Source: Rattus norvegicus (lineage: Eukaryota > Chordata > Mammalia > Rodentia > Muridae). Taken from it: a stretch of 64,000 bases of DNA. The stretch lies in the NCBI RefSeq assembly GCF_036323735.1, contig NW_026947372.1:702823-766822 (forward strand), written 5' to 3'. The notes beneath the pieces were generated by a model, which did no database searches, had not been told where the DNA came from, and worked only from the letters and a program-made list of their open reading frames with translations. The translations under genes were made by a program, and so were the position numbers. Every line of letters begins with the position of its first letter. Position 1 is the first letter of the stretch. Below, piece after piece: positions 1-9,539 of the stretch.

Positions 1-220
1 ACTATCAGATATAGGATTGGTAAAAATGTTTTCCCAAACTGTTGGTTGCAGTTTTGTCTAAATGACAATGTATTTTGCCTTACAGAACTTTGCTATTTTA
101 TGAGGTCCTATTTGTCAATTCTTGATCTTAGAGCATAAGTCATGTTTTTTTTTTTTGTTTTTTTTTCAGGAAACTTTCTCCAGTGCCCATGTGTTGAAGA
201 CTCTTCCCCATCTTTTCTTC
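1..220 (-). mobile_element. L1-A, antisense LINE-1 ORF2 fragment (left part)
   Basis: Reading the minus strand gives degenerate LINE-1 ORF2 sequence that matches about 5740-5945 of the full-length L1 in this window, between the reverse transcriptase and the C-terminal Cys-rich region. It continues beyond the left window edge and is interrupted at 220/221 by ERV1; the same L1 resumes at 12484. A T-rich run near 143-167 lies inside it. No usable reading frame survives. It is older than ERV1 because ERV1 is inserted into it. Confidence 0.85.
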
Positions 221-226
221 TATTAG
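221..226. repeat. Left 6-bp target site duplication of ERV1 (TATTAG)
   Basis: TATTAG lies immediately outside the left LTR edge (TGTAG...) and recurs at 12478-12483 immediately outside the right LTR edge (...CTACA). Class II (betaretroviral) integrases produce 6-bp duplications, so the pair marks 227-12477 as one integration event. Confidence 0.85.
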
Positions 227-532
227 TGTAGTGCCCACCTCGACCAGCAAGGAAGACACATCACCGTTGGATTCTTCTCAACAGCCTTTATTTCAGGAAA
301 ACCTCATTCTTGATGAGGGGGGCCCCGAGGGAAAAAAGGCACTCCCCCTAAATACAAGAAAGGCTGTGGTTGTAAATTTGTCCTCTGGGGATTGGTGGAG
401 TATGAAATACCTTATTAGCGTGAATATCACTCCAGTCTGATAACTGCCGGAGAAATGTCAATACATGCACATTGTAGGTGTTTATCACTAACAACCACAA
501 GATGTCGGAGCCATCTTTAGACACTCCCTACA
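227..532 (-). repeat. ERV1 3' LTR
   Basis: A 306-bp LTR with TG...CA ends. On the minus strand it begins TGTAGGGAG next to a polypurine tract and ends GGGCACTACA. An AATAAA-type poly(A) signal region sits in the middle (minus strand, about 285-292). It pairs with 12184-12477. Positions 404-532 belong to the block that was duplicated when the L1 inserted, so part of this LTR recurs at 7367-7495. Confidence 0.85.
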
Positions 533-962
533 TCTCCCTCTTTTTTGTTTTCTAAAAATGACTGTCTAGATCTTGGTGTCACATCAGTATATGTCATTGT
601 TTCTGTCTTAGGTCGTTCTTCTCCAGGACTCGGCCTTACTTGTCCTTGTGTAACCCTATCGACACCAAGCCCCTGTCTTAGGTTGGTCTGAACCTGAGGA
701 ATGGTGTCCGTCTCTGGATATAATGACTTCACATGACAGTGACAAAATATAGTCTAGGGCAAACTCTTAATTTTTTAAAGAGGCCTGCCATATATTGGGA
801 GATGCACCAATTTCAATGGCAACCATAGCCTGGTAAACAATCGCTTTGTGTCTGTCATGTTCTCGTTGTAAACCGCAAAAGAGCCATAGACATACTCCAC
901 ATCCCAAGAGGACAATGGCTCCCCAGGCAAAAATGCTAGCCCATTCTTTAAAAAAAAGAGAG
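404..962. repeat. 559-bp direct repeat, left copy (flanks L1)
   Basis: This block aligns with 7367-7925 at a constant offset of 6963 bases with no indel. The only differences I find are at 632/7595, 803/7766, 865/7828 and 874/7837, and each is CG against TG or CA. It holds 129 bp of the ERV1 3' LTR, the polypurine tract and the end of env. The L1 5' UTR starts directly after it and the L1 poly(A) tail ends directly before the second copy, which is the arrangement expected of a target site duplication, though about thirty times longer than usual. Confidence 0.9.
533..552 (-). promoter_or_regulatory. ERV1 polypurine tract
   Basis: On the minus strand this is an A/G-only stretch apart from one C, directly upstream of the 3' LTR. 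That is the position of the plus-strand DNA synthesis primer in retroviruses. A second copy lies at 7496-7515 through the 559-bp duplication. Confidence 0.75.
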
Positions 963-1626
963 GCAGCAGCTCTCTGCTCCCAGACCCGGTGAGAGAGAAA
1001 CCCAACCGCCTGGTCAGGTGGGCACTCCTGAGGCTGCAGAGCGGAAGAGACCACCAACACTGCTCACCCCTGCCCACATCCCTGGCCCAAGAGGAAACTG
1101 TATAAGGCCTCTGGGCTCCCGTGGGGGAGGGCCCAGGAGCGGCAGGACCCCGCCGGACCCTGAAGGAAACAGACCGGATAAACAGTTCTCTGCACCCAAA
1201 TCCCGTGGGAGGGAGAGCTAAACCTTCAGAGAGGCGGACAAGCCTGGGAAACCAGAAGAGACTGCTCCCTGCACACACATCTCGGACGCCAGAGGAAAAA
1301 GCCAAAGACCATCTAGAACCCTGGTGCACTGAAGCTCCCGGAAGGGGCGGCACAGGTCTTCCTGGTTGCTGCCGCTGCAGAGAGCCCGTGGGCAGCACCC
1401 CACGAGCGAACTTGAGCCTCAGGACCACAGGTAAGACCAACTTTTCTGCTGCAAGAAAGCTGCCTGGTGAACTCAAGACACAGGCCCACAGGAACAGCTG
1501 AAGACCTGTACAGAGGAAAAACCACACGCCCGAAAGCAGAACACTCTGTCCCCATAACTGACTGAAAGAGAGGAAAACAGGTCTACAGCACTCCTGACAC
1601 ACAGGCTTATAGGACAGTCTAGCCAC
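775..1626 (-). other. Antisense open frame across L1 5' UTR into ERV1 env
   Basis: On the minus strand a 283-codon frame runs without a stop from inside the L1 5' UTR through the L1/ERV junction into the duplicated env tail. It opens at a GTG codon, and the first ATG-type Met lies only in the env-derived end. A second minus frame (767-1060) joins antisense L1 5' UTR sequence to the env membrane-spanning segment in its native frame. Primate L1s have an antisense ORF0 in the 5' UTR, but I see no homology to it. High GC content lowers stop frequency, so chance is a serious alternative. Confidence 0.3.
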
Positions 1627-1667
1627 TGTCAGAAACAGCAGAACAAAGTAACACTAGAGATAATCTG
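963..1667 (+). promoter_or_regulatory. L1 5' UTR / internal promoter region
   Basis: About 705 bp, markedly more GC- and CpG-rich than the flanks, running from the junction with the env repeat to the ORF1 ATG. In rodent L1s this region carries the internal RNA polymerase II promoter and often antisense promoter activity. On the opposite strand it is open over its whole length (see the antisense frame at 775-1626). I cannot locate individual transcription factor sites with confidence. Confidence 0.8.
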
Positions 1668-2741
1668 ATGGCGAGAGGCAAGCGCAGGAACCCAAGCAAC
1701 AGAAACCAAGACTACATGCCATCATCGGAGCCCAATTCTCCCACCAAAACAAACATGGAATATCCAAACACACCAGAAAAGCAAGATCTAGTTTCAAAAT
1801 CATATTTGATCATGATGCTGGAGGACTTCAAGAAAGACATGAACACACTTAGGGAAGCACAGGAAAACATTAATAAACAAGTAAAAGCCTACAGAGAGGA
1901 ATCGCAAAAATCCCTGAAAGAATTCCAGTAAAACACAATCAAACAGTTGAAGGAATTAAAAATGGAAATAGAAGCAATCAAGAAATAACACATGGAAACA
2001 ACCATGGATATAGAAAACCAAAAGAAGAGACAAGGAGCTGTAGATACAAGCTTCACCAACAGAATACAAGAGATGGAAGAGAGAATCTCAGGAGCAGAAG
2101 ATTCCATAGAAATCATTGACTCAACTGTCAAAGATAATGTAAAGCGGAAAAAGCTACTGGTCCAAAACATACAGGAAATCCAGGACTCAATGAGAAGATC
2201 AAACCTAAGGATAATAGGTATAGAAGAGAGTGAAGACTCCCAGCTCAAAGGACCAGTAAATATCTTCAACAAAATCATAGAAGAAAACTTCCCTAACCTA
2301 AAAAAAGAGATACCCATAGACATACAAGAAGCCTACAGAACTCCAAATAGATTGGACCAGAAAAGAAACACCTCCCGTCACATAATTGTCAAAACACCAA
2401 ACGCACAAAATAAAGAAAGAATATTAAAAGCAGTAAGGGAAAAAGGTCAAGTAACATATAAAGGCAGACCTATCAGAATCACACCAGACTTCTCGCCAGA
2501 AACTATGAAGGCCAGAAGATCCTGGACTGATGTCATACAGACACTAAGAGAACACAAATGCCAGCCCAGGTTACTGTATCCAGCAAAACTCTCAATTAAC
2601 ATTGATGGAGAAACCAAGATATTCCATGACAAAACCAAATTTACACAATATCTTTCTACAAATCCAGCACTACAAAGGATAATAAATGGTAAAGCCCAAC
2701 ATAAGGAGGCAAGCTATACCCTAGAAGAAGCAAGAAACTAA
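1668..2741 (+). pseudogene. L1 ORF1 (RNA-binding chaperone, ORF1p) with two in-frame stops
   Basis: ORF1p is the trimeric RNA-binding chaperone that coats L1 RNA. The frame begins at ATG 1668 with the basic N-terminus MARGKRRNPSNRNQ. It is broken by TAA at 1929-1931 and again at 1986-1988, both in the same frame and both in the coiled-coil part, and then continues open from 1989 to 2741. The segment after the second stop has 249 codons from its ATG at 1992. It holds the rest of the coiled coil, the RRM-type RNA-binding domain (start near DSMRRSNLRIIGIEE) and the C-terminal domain (YPAKLSI... to LEEARN). No frameshift was seen. Translation from 1992 would lack the N-terminal half of the coiled coil, so normal trimerisation is doubtful. 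Confidence 0.9.
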
Positions 2742-2800
2742 TCGTCTTGGCAACAAAACAAAGAGAATGAAAGCACACAAACATAACCTCACATCCAAAT

Positions 2801-5800
2801 ATGAATATAACGGGAAGCAATAATCACTATTCCTTAATATCTCTCAATATCAATGGCCTCAACTCCCCAATAAAAAGACATAGATTAACAAACTGGATAC
2901 GTAACGAGGACCCTGCATTCTGCTGCCTACAGGAAACACACCTCAGAGACAAAGACAGAAACTACCTCAGAGTGAAAGGCTGGAAAACAACTTTCCAAGC
3001 AAATGGTCAGAAGAAGCAAGCTGGAGTAGCCATTCTAATATCAAATAAAATCAATTTCCAACTAAAAGTCATCAAAAAAGATAAGGAAGGACACTTCATA
3101 TTCATCAAAGGAAAAATCAACCAAGATGAACTCTCAATCCTAAATATCTATGCCCCAAATACAAGGGCACCTACATACGTAAAAGAAACCTTACTAAAGC
3201 TCAAAACACACATTGCACCTCACACAATAATAGTGGGAGATTTCAACACCCCACTCTCATCAATGGACAGATCATGGAAACAGAAATTAAACAGTGATGT
3301 AGACAGACTAAGAGAAGTCATGAGCCAAATGGACTTAACGGATATTTATAGAACATTCTATCCTAAAGCAAAAGGATATACCTTCTTCTCAGCTCCTCAT
3401 GGTACTTTCTCCAAAATTGACCATATAATTGGTCAAAAAACGGGCCTCAACAGGTACAGAAAGATAGAAATAATCCCATGCGTGCTATCGGACCACCACG
3501 GCCTAAAACTGGTCTTCAATAACAATAAGGGAAGAATGCCCACATATACGTGGAAATTGAACAATGCTCTACTCAATGATAACCTGGTCAAGGAAGAAAT
3601 AAAGAAAGAAATTAAAAACTTTTTAGAATTTAATGAAAATGAAGATACAACATACTCAAACTTATGGGACACAATGAAAGCTGTGCTAAGAGGAAAACTC
3701 ATAGCGCTGAGTGCCTGCAGAAAGAAACAGGAAAGAGCATATGTCAGCAGCTTGACAGCACACCTAAAAGCTCTAGAACAAAAAGAAGCAAATACACCCA
3801 GGAGGAGTAGAAGGCAGGAAATAATCAAACTCAGAGCTGAAATCAACCAAGTAGAAACAAAAAGGACCATAGAAAGAATCAACAGAACCAAAAGTTGGTT
3901 CTTTGAGAAAATCAACAAGATAGATAAACCCTTAGCCAGACTAACGAGAGGACACAGAGAGTGTGTCCAAATTAACAAAATCAGAAATGAAAAGGGAGAC
4001 ATAACTACAGATTCGGAGGAAATTCAAAAAATCATCAGATCTTACTATAAAAACCTATATTCAACAAAATTTGAAAATCTTCAGGAAATGGACAATTTCC
4101 TAGACAGATACCAGGTATCGAAGTTAAATCAGGAACAGATAAACCAGTTAAACAACCCCATAACTCCTAAGGAAATAGAAGCAGTCATTAAAGGTCTCCC
4201 AACCAAAAAGAGCCCAAGTCCAGACGGGTTTAGTGCAGAATTCTATAAAACCTTCATAGAAGACCTCATACCAATATTATCCAAACTATTCCACAAAATT
4301 GAAACAGATGGAGCCCTACCGAATTCCTTCTACGAAGCCACAATTACTCTTATACCTAAACCACACAAAGACACAACAAAGAAAGAGAACTTCAGACCAA
4401 TTTCCCTTATGAATATCGACGCAAAAATACTCAATAAAATTCTGGCAAACCGAATTCAAGAGCACATCAAAACAATCATCCATCATGATCAAGTAGGCTT
4501 CATCCCAGGCATGCAGGGATGGTTTAATATACGGAAAACCATCAACGTGATCCATTATATAAACAAACTGAAAGAACAGAACCACATGATCATTTCATTA
4601 GATGCTGAGAAAGCATTTGACAAAATTCAACACCCCTTCATGATAAAAGTCCTGGAAAGAATAGGAATTCAAGGCCCATACCTAAACATAGTAAAAGCCA
4701 TATACAGCAAACCAGTTGCTAACATTAAACTAAATGGAGAGAAACTTGAAGCAATCCCACTAAAATCAGGGACTAGACAAGGCTGCCCACTCTCTCCCTA
4801 CTTATTCAATATAGTTCTTGAAGTTCTAGCCAGAGCAATCAGACAACAAAAGGAGATCAAAGGGATACAGATCGGAAAAGAAGAGGTCAAAATATCACTA
4901 TTTGCAGATGACATGATAGTATATTTAAGTGATCCCAAAAGTTCCACCAGAGAACTACTAAAGCTGATAAACAACTTCAGCAAAGTGGCTGGGTATAAAA
5001 TTAACTCAAATAAATCAGTTGCCTTCCTCTATACAAAAGAGAAACAAGCCGAGAAAGAAATTAGGGAAACGACACCCTTCATAATAGACCCAAATAATAT
5101 AAAGTACCTCGGTGTGACTTTAACCAAGCAAGTAAAAGATCTGTACAATAAGAACTTCAAGACACTGAGGAAAGAAATTGAAGAAGACCTCAGAAGATGG
5201 AAAGATCTCCCATGCTCATGGATTGGCAGGATTAATATAGTAAAAATGGCCATTTTACCAAAAGCAATCTACAGATTCAATGCAATCCCCATCAAAATAC
5301 CAATCCAATTCTTCAAAGAGTTAGACAGAACAATTTGCAAATTCATCTGGAATAACAAAAAACCCAGGATAGCTAAAGCTATCCTCAACAATAAAAGGAC
5401 TTCAGGGGGAATCACTATCCCTGAACTCAAGCAGTATTACAGAGCAATAGTGATAAAAACTGCATGGTATTGGTACAGAAACAGACAGATAGACCAATGG
5501 AATAGAATTGAAGACCCAGAAATGAACCCACACACCTATGGTCACTTGATTTTTGACAAAGGAGCCAAAACCATCCAATGGAAAAAAGATAGCATTTTCA
5601 GCAAATGGTGCTGGTTCAACTGGAGGGCAACATGTAGAAGAATGCAGATCGATCCATGCTTATCACCCTGTACAAAGCTTAAGTCCAAGTGGATCAAGGA
5701 CCTCCACATCAAACCAGACACACTCAAACTAATAGAAGAAAAACTAGGGAAGCATCTGGAACACATGGGCACTGGAAAAAATTTCCTGAACAAAACACCA

Positions 5801-6628
5801 ATGGCTTATGCTCTAAGATCAAGAATCGACAAATGGGATCTCATAAAACTGCAAAGCTTCTGTAAGGCAAAGGACACTGTGGTTAGGACAAAACGGCAAC
5901 CAACAGATTGGGAAAAGATCTTTACCAATCCTACAACAGATAGAGGCCTTATATCCAAAATATACAAAGAACTCAAGAAGTTAGACCGCAGGGAAACAAA
6001 TAACCCTATTAAAAAATGGGGTTCAGAGCTAAACAAAGAATTCACAGCTGAGGAATGCCGAATGGCTGAGAAACACCTAAAGAAATGTTCAACATCTTTA
6101 GTCATAAGGGAAATGCAAATCAAAACAACCCTGAGATTTCACCTCACACCAGTGCGATTGGCTAAGATCAAAAACTCAGGTGACAGCAGATGCTGGCGAG
6201 GTTGTGGAGAAAGAGGAACACTCCTCCATTGTTGGTGGGATTGCAGACTGGTAAAACCATTCTGGAAATCAGTCTGGAGGTTCCTCAGAAAATTGGACAT
6301 TGAACTGCCTGAGGATCCAGCTATACCTCTCTTGGGCATATACCCAAAAGATGCCTCAACATATAAAAGAGACACGTGCTCCACTATGTTCATCGCAGCC
6401 TTATTTATAATAGCCAGAAAATGGAAAGAACCCAGATGCCCTTCAACAGAGGAATGGATACAGAAAATGTGGTACATCTACACAATGGAATACTACTCAG
6501 CTATCAAAAACAACGAGTTTATGAAATTCGTAGGCAAATGGTTGGAACTGGAAAATATCATCCTGAGTGAACTAACCCAATCACAGAAAGACATACATGG
6601 TATGCACTCATTGATAAGTGGCTATTAG
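2801..6628 (+). CDS. L1 ORF2 protein: endonuclease and reverse transcriptase
   Basis: An uninterrupted 1275-codon frame, the usual length for mammalian L1 ORF2p, starting at ATG 2801, 59 bp after ORF1 ends. ORF2p nicks target DNA and copies L1 RNA at the nick. The N-terminal AP-endonuclease domain (about residues 1-240) keeps N16, E45 (LQETHL), D147 and N149 (VGDFNTP) and the SDHH motif near residue 230. The reverse transcriptase domain carries FADD at residues 701-704. The C-terminal Cys-rich motif CX3CX7HX4C begins at residue 1131 (C1131, C1135, H1143, C1148). No catalytic residue is visibly lost, so the product could be enzymatically competent even though ORF1 next to it is not. Confidence 0.95.
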   Translation: MNITGSNNHYSLISLNINGLNSPIKRHRLTNWIRNEDPAFCCLQETHLRDKDRNYLRVKGWKTTFQANGQKKQAGVAILISNKINFQLKVIKKDKEGHFIFIKGKINQDELSILNIYAPNTRAPTYVKETLLKLKTHIAPHTIIVGDFNTPLSSMDRSWKQKLNSDVDRLREVMSQMDLTDIYRTFYPKAKGYTFFSAPHGTFSKIDHIIGQKTGLNRYRKIEIIPCVLSDHHGLKLVFNNNKGRMPTYTWKLNNALLNDNLVKEEIKKEIKNFLEFNENEDTTYSNLWDTMKAVLRGKLIALSACRKKQERAYVSSLTAHLKALEQKEANTPRRSRRQEIIKLRAEINQVETKRTIERINRTKSWFFEKINKIDKPLARLTRGHRECVQINKIRNEKGDITTDSEEIQKIIRSYYKNLYSTKFENLQEMDNFLDRYQVSKLNQEQINQLNNPITPKEIEAVIKGLPTKKSPSPDGFSAEFYKTFIEDLIPILSKLFHKIETDGALPNSFYEATITLIPKPHKDTTKKENFRPISLMNIDAKILNKILANRIQEHIKTIIHHDQVGFIPGMQGWFNIRKTINVIHYINKLKEQNHMIISLDAEKAFDKIQHPFMIKVLERIGIQGPYLNIVKAIYSKPVANIKLNGEKLEAIPLKSGTRQGCPLSPYLFNIVLEVLARAIRQQKEIKGIQIGKEEVKISLFADDMIVYLSDPKSSTRELLKLINNFSKVAGYKINSNKSVAFLYTKEKQAEKEIRETTPFIIDPNNIKYLGVTLTKQVKDLYNKNFKTLRKEIEEDLRRWKDLPCSWIGRINIVKMAILPKAIYRFNAIPIKIPIQFFKELDRTICKFIWNNKKPRIAKAILNNKRTSGGITIPELKQYYRAIVIKTAWYWYRNRQIDQWNRIEDPEMNPHTYGHLIFDKGAKTIQWKKDSIFSKWCWFNWRATCRRMQIDPCLSPCTKLKSKWIKDLHIKPDTLKLIEEKLGKHLEHMGTGKNFLNKTPMAYALRSRIDKWDLIKLQSFCKAKDTVVRTKRQPTDWEKIFTNPTTDRGLISKIYKELKKLDRRETNNPIKKWGSELNKEFTAEECRMAEKHLKKCSTSLVIREMQIKTTLRFHLTPVRLAKIKNSGDSRCWRGCGERGTLLHCWWDCRLVKPFWKSVWRFLRKLDIELPEDPAIPLLGIYPKDASTYKRDTCSTMFIAALFIIARKWKEPRCPSTEEWIQKMWYIYTMEYYSAIKNNEFMKFVGKWLELENIILSELTQSQKDIHGMHSLISGY

Positions 6629-7334
6629 CCCAAATGCTTGAATTACCCTAGATCCCTAGAACAAACGAAACTCAAGAGGGATGATCAAAATGTGAATGCT
6701 TCACTCCTTCTTTAAATGAGGAAAAAGAATACCCTTGGCAGGGAAGGGAGAGGCAAAGATTAAAACAGAGACTGAAGGAACACCCATTCAGAGCCTGTCC
6801 CACATTTGCCCCGTACATATACAGCCACCCAATTGGACTAGATGGATGAAGCAAAGAAGTGCAGACCGACAGGAGCCGGATGTATATCGCTCCTGAGAGA
6901 CACAGCCAGAATACAGCAAATACAGTGGCGAATGCCAGCAGCAAACCACTGAACTGAGAATAGGTCCCCTATTGAAGGAATCAGAGAAAGAACTGGAAGA
7001 GCTTGAAGGGGCTCGAGACCCCAAAAGTACAACAATGCCAAGCAACCAGAGCTTCCTGGGACTAAGCCACTACCTAAAGACTATACATGGACTGACCCTG
7101 GACTCTGACCCCATAGGTAGCAATGAATATCCTAGTAAGAGCACCAGTGGAAGGGGAAGCCCTGGGTCCTGCTAAGACTGAACCCCCAGTGAACTAGTCT
7201 ATGGGGGGAGGGCGGCAATGGTGGGAGGGTTGGGAGGGGAACACCCATAAGGAAGGGGAGGGGGGAGGGGGATGTTTGCCCGGAAACCGGGAAAGGGAAT
7301 AACACTCGAAATGTATATAAGAAATACTCAAGTT
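6629..7334 (+). other. L1 3' UTR
   Basis: Non-coding L1 tail between the ORF2 stop and the poly(A) signal. It carries the polypurine tract described separately. The same 3' UTR type, in antisense, is found at 27023-27238 and 38605-39220, and a more diverged version is built into every unit of the tandem array. Confidence 0.85.
7202..7271 (+). other. G-rich polypurine tract of the L1 3' UTR (possible G-quadruplex)
   Basis: Repeated runs of three to six G separated by short spacers. This is a conserved hallmark of rodent L1 3' UTRs, where such tracts form quadruplex structures in vitro. I infer fold potential from the pattern only. Confidence 0.7.
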
Positions 7335-7366
7335 AATAAAAAAAAAAAAAAGAGAAAAAAAAAAAA
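7335..7366 (+). other. L1 poly(A) signal and tail
   Basis: AATAAA merges into an A-rich tail with a short GAG interruption, ending directly at the right copy of the 559-bp repeat. A 3' poly(A) tail is the signature of target-primed reverse transcription and shows the element is plus-strand oriented. Confidence 0.9.
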
Positions 7367-7925
7367 GAAATACCTTATTAGCGTGAATATCACTCCAGTC
7401 TGATAACTGCCGGAGAAATGTCAATACATGCACATTGTAGGTGTTTATCACTAACAACCACAAGATGTCGGAGCCATCTTTAGACACTCCCTACATCTCC
7501 CTCTTTTTTGTTTTCTAAAAATGACTGTCTAGATCTTGGTGTCACATCAGTATATGTCATTGTTTCTGTCTTAGGTCGTTCTTCTCCAGGACTCAGCCTT
7601 ACTTGTCCTTGTGTAACCCTATCGACACCAAGCCCCTGTCTTAGGTTGGTCTGAACCTGAGGAATGGTGTCCGTCTCTGGATATAATGACTTCACATGAC
7701 AGTGACAAAATATAGTCTAGGGCAAACTCTTAATTTTTTAAAGAGGCCTGCCATATATTGGGAGACGCACCAATTTCAATGGCAACCATAGCCTGGTAAA
7801 CAATCGCTTTGTGTCTGTCATGTTCTCATTGTAAACTGCAAAAGAGCCATAGACATACTCCACATCCCAAGAGGACAATGGCTCCCCAGGCAAAAATGCT
7901 AGCCCATTCTTTAAAAAAAAGAGAG
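7367..7925. repeat. 559-bp direct repeat, right copy (flanks L1)
   Basis: Second copy of 404-962. Going rightwards it runs directly into unique ERV1 env sequence at 7926, while the left copy runs leftwards into the rest of the 3' LTR. Together they restore one continuous provirus if the L1 and one copy are removed. It includes a truncated LTR piece (7367-7495), a polypurine tract (7496-7515) and the env tail. Confidence 0.9.
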
Positions 7926-8590
7926 CATTGGTAATCCATGATGTGAAATCTCTAAACGTGATGGGTTCCATTCTAGTATTGTTAAGGACAGGAATCTGTA
8001 TCAGCAATTGTCTTGATAATTGCTCTGCTTTCATGGACCAGTTTCCTTTTAGATAATTTGAGATTTCTTTGTTCTGTTAGAATACTGAGAAAAGTTAACC
8101 TGTAAAGAGTAATACATGAAAAACTACAATTATGTATCCTGATCAAAGTTGTAATGTTCAACTTAGCAGAATTATTGATTGATGTGTTTTCACTGCCTGA
8201 AGAAGCTACTTGGGCAATTTGACTCAAAGCAGCCAGGATGGTTCCAGTGCCCACAGCACTATTGTTCATAGGATCTAACCAATTGGCCAATGTGGTCCTT
8301 CACAACCATATAAAATGCTGGGAGGAATTTTTAAGAGTGAAACATAATGTATGTAACAAAGAATTATTAGTGGCAGTATACCGTTGGGGCAATTCTACAT
8401 TTGGCGCTATACAAGGAACATCATGCAAACAGGATGTACAGAAAAAGTTGGAAAACAGTAGAATTGCTGTGAATTGGGATAAGTACTGGCCAGTATCTGG
8501 CAATGGCACACAGAGTGAGTGAATCAACCTGGATTACCATTTCCACCAGTAATGGTAGGGTTCGTAGTCTCATCTTCACGAATAGCAAGA
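7530..8590 (-). pseudogene. ERV1 env remnant (surface/transmembrane glycoprotein)
   Basis: Minus-strand fragments in several frames resemble a retroviral envelope protein, upstream of the polypurine tract and downstream of integrase. About 8300-8520 encodes a Cys-containing segment (SCLHDVPCIAPN). About 7990-8290 encodes an Asn-rich segment with possible glycosylation sites (NTSINNSAKLNITT). About 7550-7925 encodes a hydrophobic membrane anchor (IVLLGCGVCLWLF) and a basic cytoplasmic tail. Stops and shifts separate these pieces, so no functional envelope is expected. The same segments recur in ERV2, and the tail recurs in ERV3. I did not find a clear furin site. Confidence 0.65.
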
Positions 8591-9430
8591 GGCAGTTTGC
8601 AAGTCAAATATTCAGGCACCCATATTGGATTGTCTTGATTCTGTGGAAAAACACAAACAGCGCCCCTAGATCTCAAAATTACGAGTCTGGGCCACACCAT
8701 TCACCAGTTAAAACATCCTTCCACTTTAAGTCTGCATTAGCCATAGGTTTAGTAGCAGCATGGCGATCCGCAGCAGAGCGGCCATGCACATCTAAAATTA
8801 AGAAATTTATAGTAAAAAGAGCTAAAGACAACTGTTCTCTTGGTGTTCTTCCATTGGCAATTTCCCCTTTTTGTTTTTGAAAGAGCTCTTTTAAGGTACG
8901 ATCTATTCTTTTCACAATTCTTTGACCTTGGGGATTGTATGGCAATCTAGTACTATGACTGACCTGCACTGTCTGGCAAAATGTGTGAAAGGAGTTTACA
9001 GTGTAGGCAGGCCCGTTGTCTGTATTGAGACTATCAGGCTTTCCCCAGGCTGCCCATGTCTGTAAGCAATGACTAATGGCATTACGAGCCTTTTCACCAG
9101 TCATCAGAGGGGCATGTATAATACGGGAACAGGTATCAACAAAAACATGAGCATATTTTAAATTTTTAAATTGAGATATGTATGTGACATCCATCTGTCA
9201 AAATTTTCGCGGGATCAGACCACGAGGGTTAATTCACACATGAGGAAGGAGGTGAAACTGAACACAATTCTCACCTTTATACAACATCACGAGCTGCAGC
9301 TCTAGAGATTTTAAATTTTTGTTGAAGAGTGAAAACAGGAACATGAAACTTTTGATGAAATTCTCTAGCGAGATCAACCAGAGCAGCATGAAAAATAAAC
9401 TCTCTACGAGTACTAGCATCCATCAGGATG
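8590..9430 (-). pseudogene. ERV1 integrase remnant
   Basis: Integrase inserts proviral DNA into the host genome. The longest open piece is 8679-9194 on the minus strand (171 codons). It starts at the core domain (MDVTYI, first catalytic Asp), continues through TDNGPAY (second Asp) and reaches the region of the third acidic residue, where PYNPQGQRIVKRIDRTLKE carries a Val-Lys where a catalytic Glu is expected. It ends with the WKDVLTGEW C-terminal segment. The N-terminal zinc region (about 9195-9430) is in other frames and contains a stop just before the core. Integrase, RNase H and RT remnants follow one another in normal pol order. Confidence 0.85.
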
Positions 9431-9539
9431 TTATTATTGGCCATGGGACCAGGCAATTTAGTATGAGCTCGGATATGTTGTATGAAAACCTTATTTTTTC
9501 TGGCTCAAAACAATTTTTGTAATACTAAAAGAATTTGAC

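Larger units (their letters stand above)
963..7366 (+). mobile_element. L1: Full-length LINE-1 (rat L1-type), 6.4 kb
   Basis: A complete LINE-1 in the order GC-rich 5' UTR (963-1667), ORF1 (1668-2741, with two stops), a short intergenic gap, ORF2 (2801-6628, open throughout), 3' UTR with a G-rich polypurine tract, AATAAA and a poly(A) tail (to 7366). It is inserted in ERV1 env and flanked by the 559-bp repeat. ORF2 is intact and the flanking repeats are nearly identical, so this is a recent insertion relative to everything around it. Autonomous activity is unlikely because ORF1 is broken, but ORF2 may still encode a complete protein. Confidence 0.95.

Noticed and set aside
1018..1501. Plus-strand frames in the L1 5' UTR (1018-1221 and 1121-1501).
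   Set aside because: They are short, overlapping frames in GC-rich DNA upstream of ORF1, with no recognisable domain; the region is the known promoter/UTR of the element.
3433..6477. Several minus-strand open frames of 60-190 codons within the L1 ORF2 interval.
   Set aside because: They are opposite-strand shadows of the conserved ORF2 coding sequence and have no independent support.
8238..8880. Plus-strand frames 8238-8522 and 8503-8880 as possible genes.
   Set aside because: They lie opposite the ERV1 env and integrase remnants and show no homology of their own.
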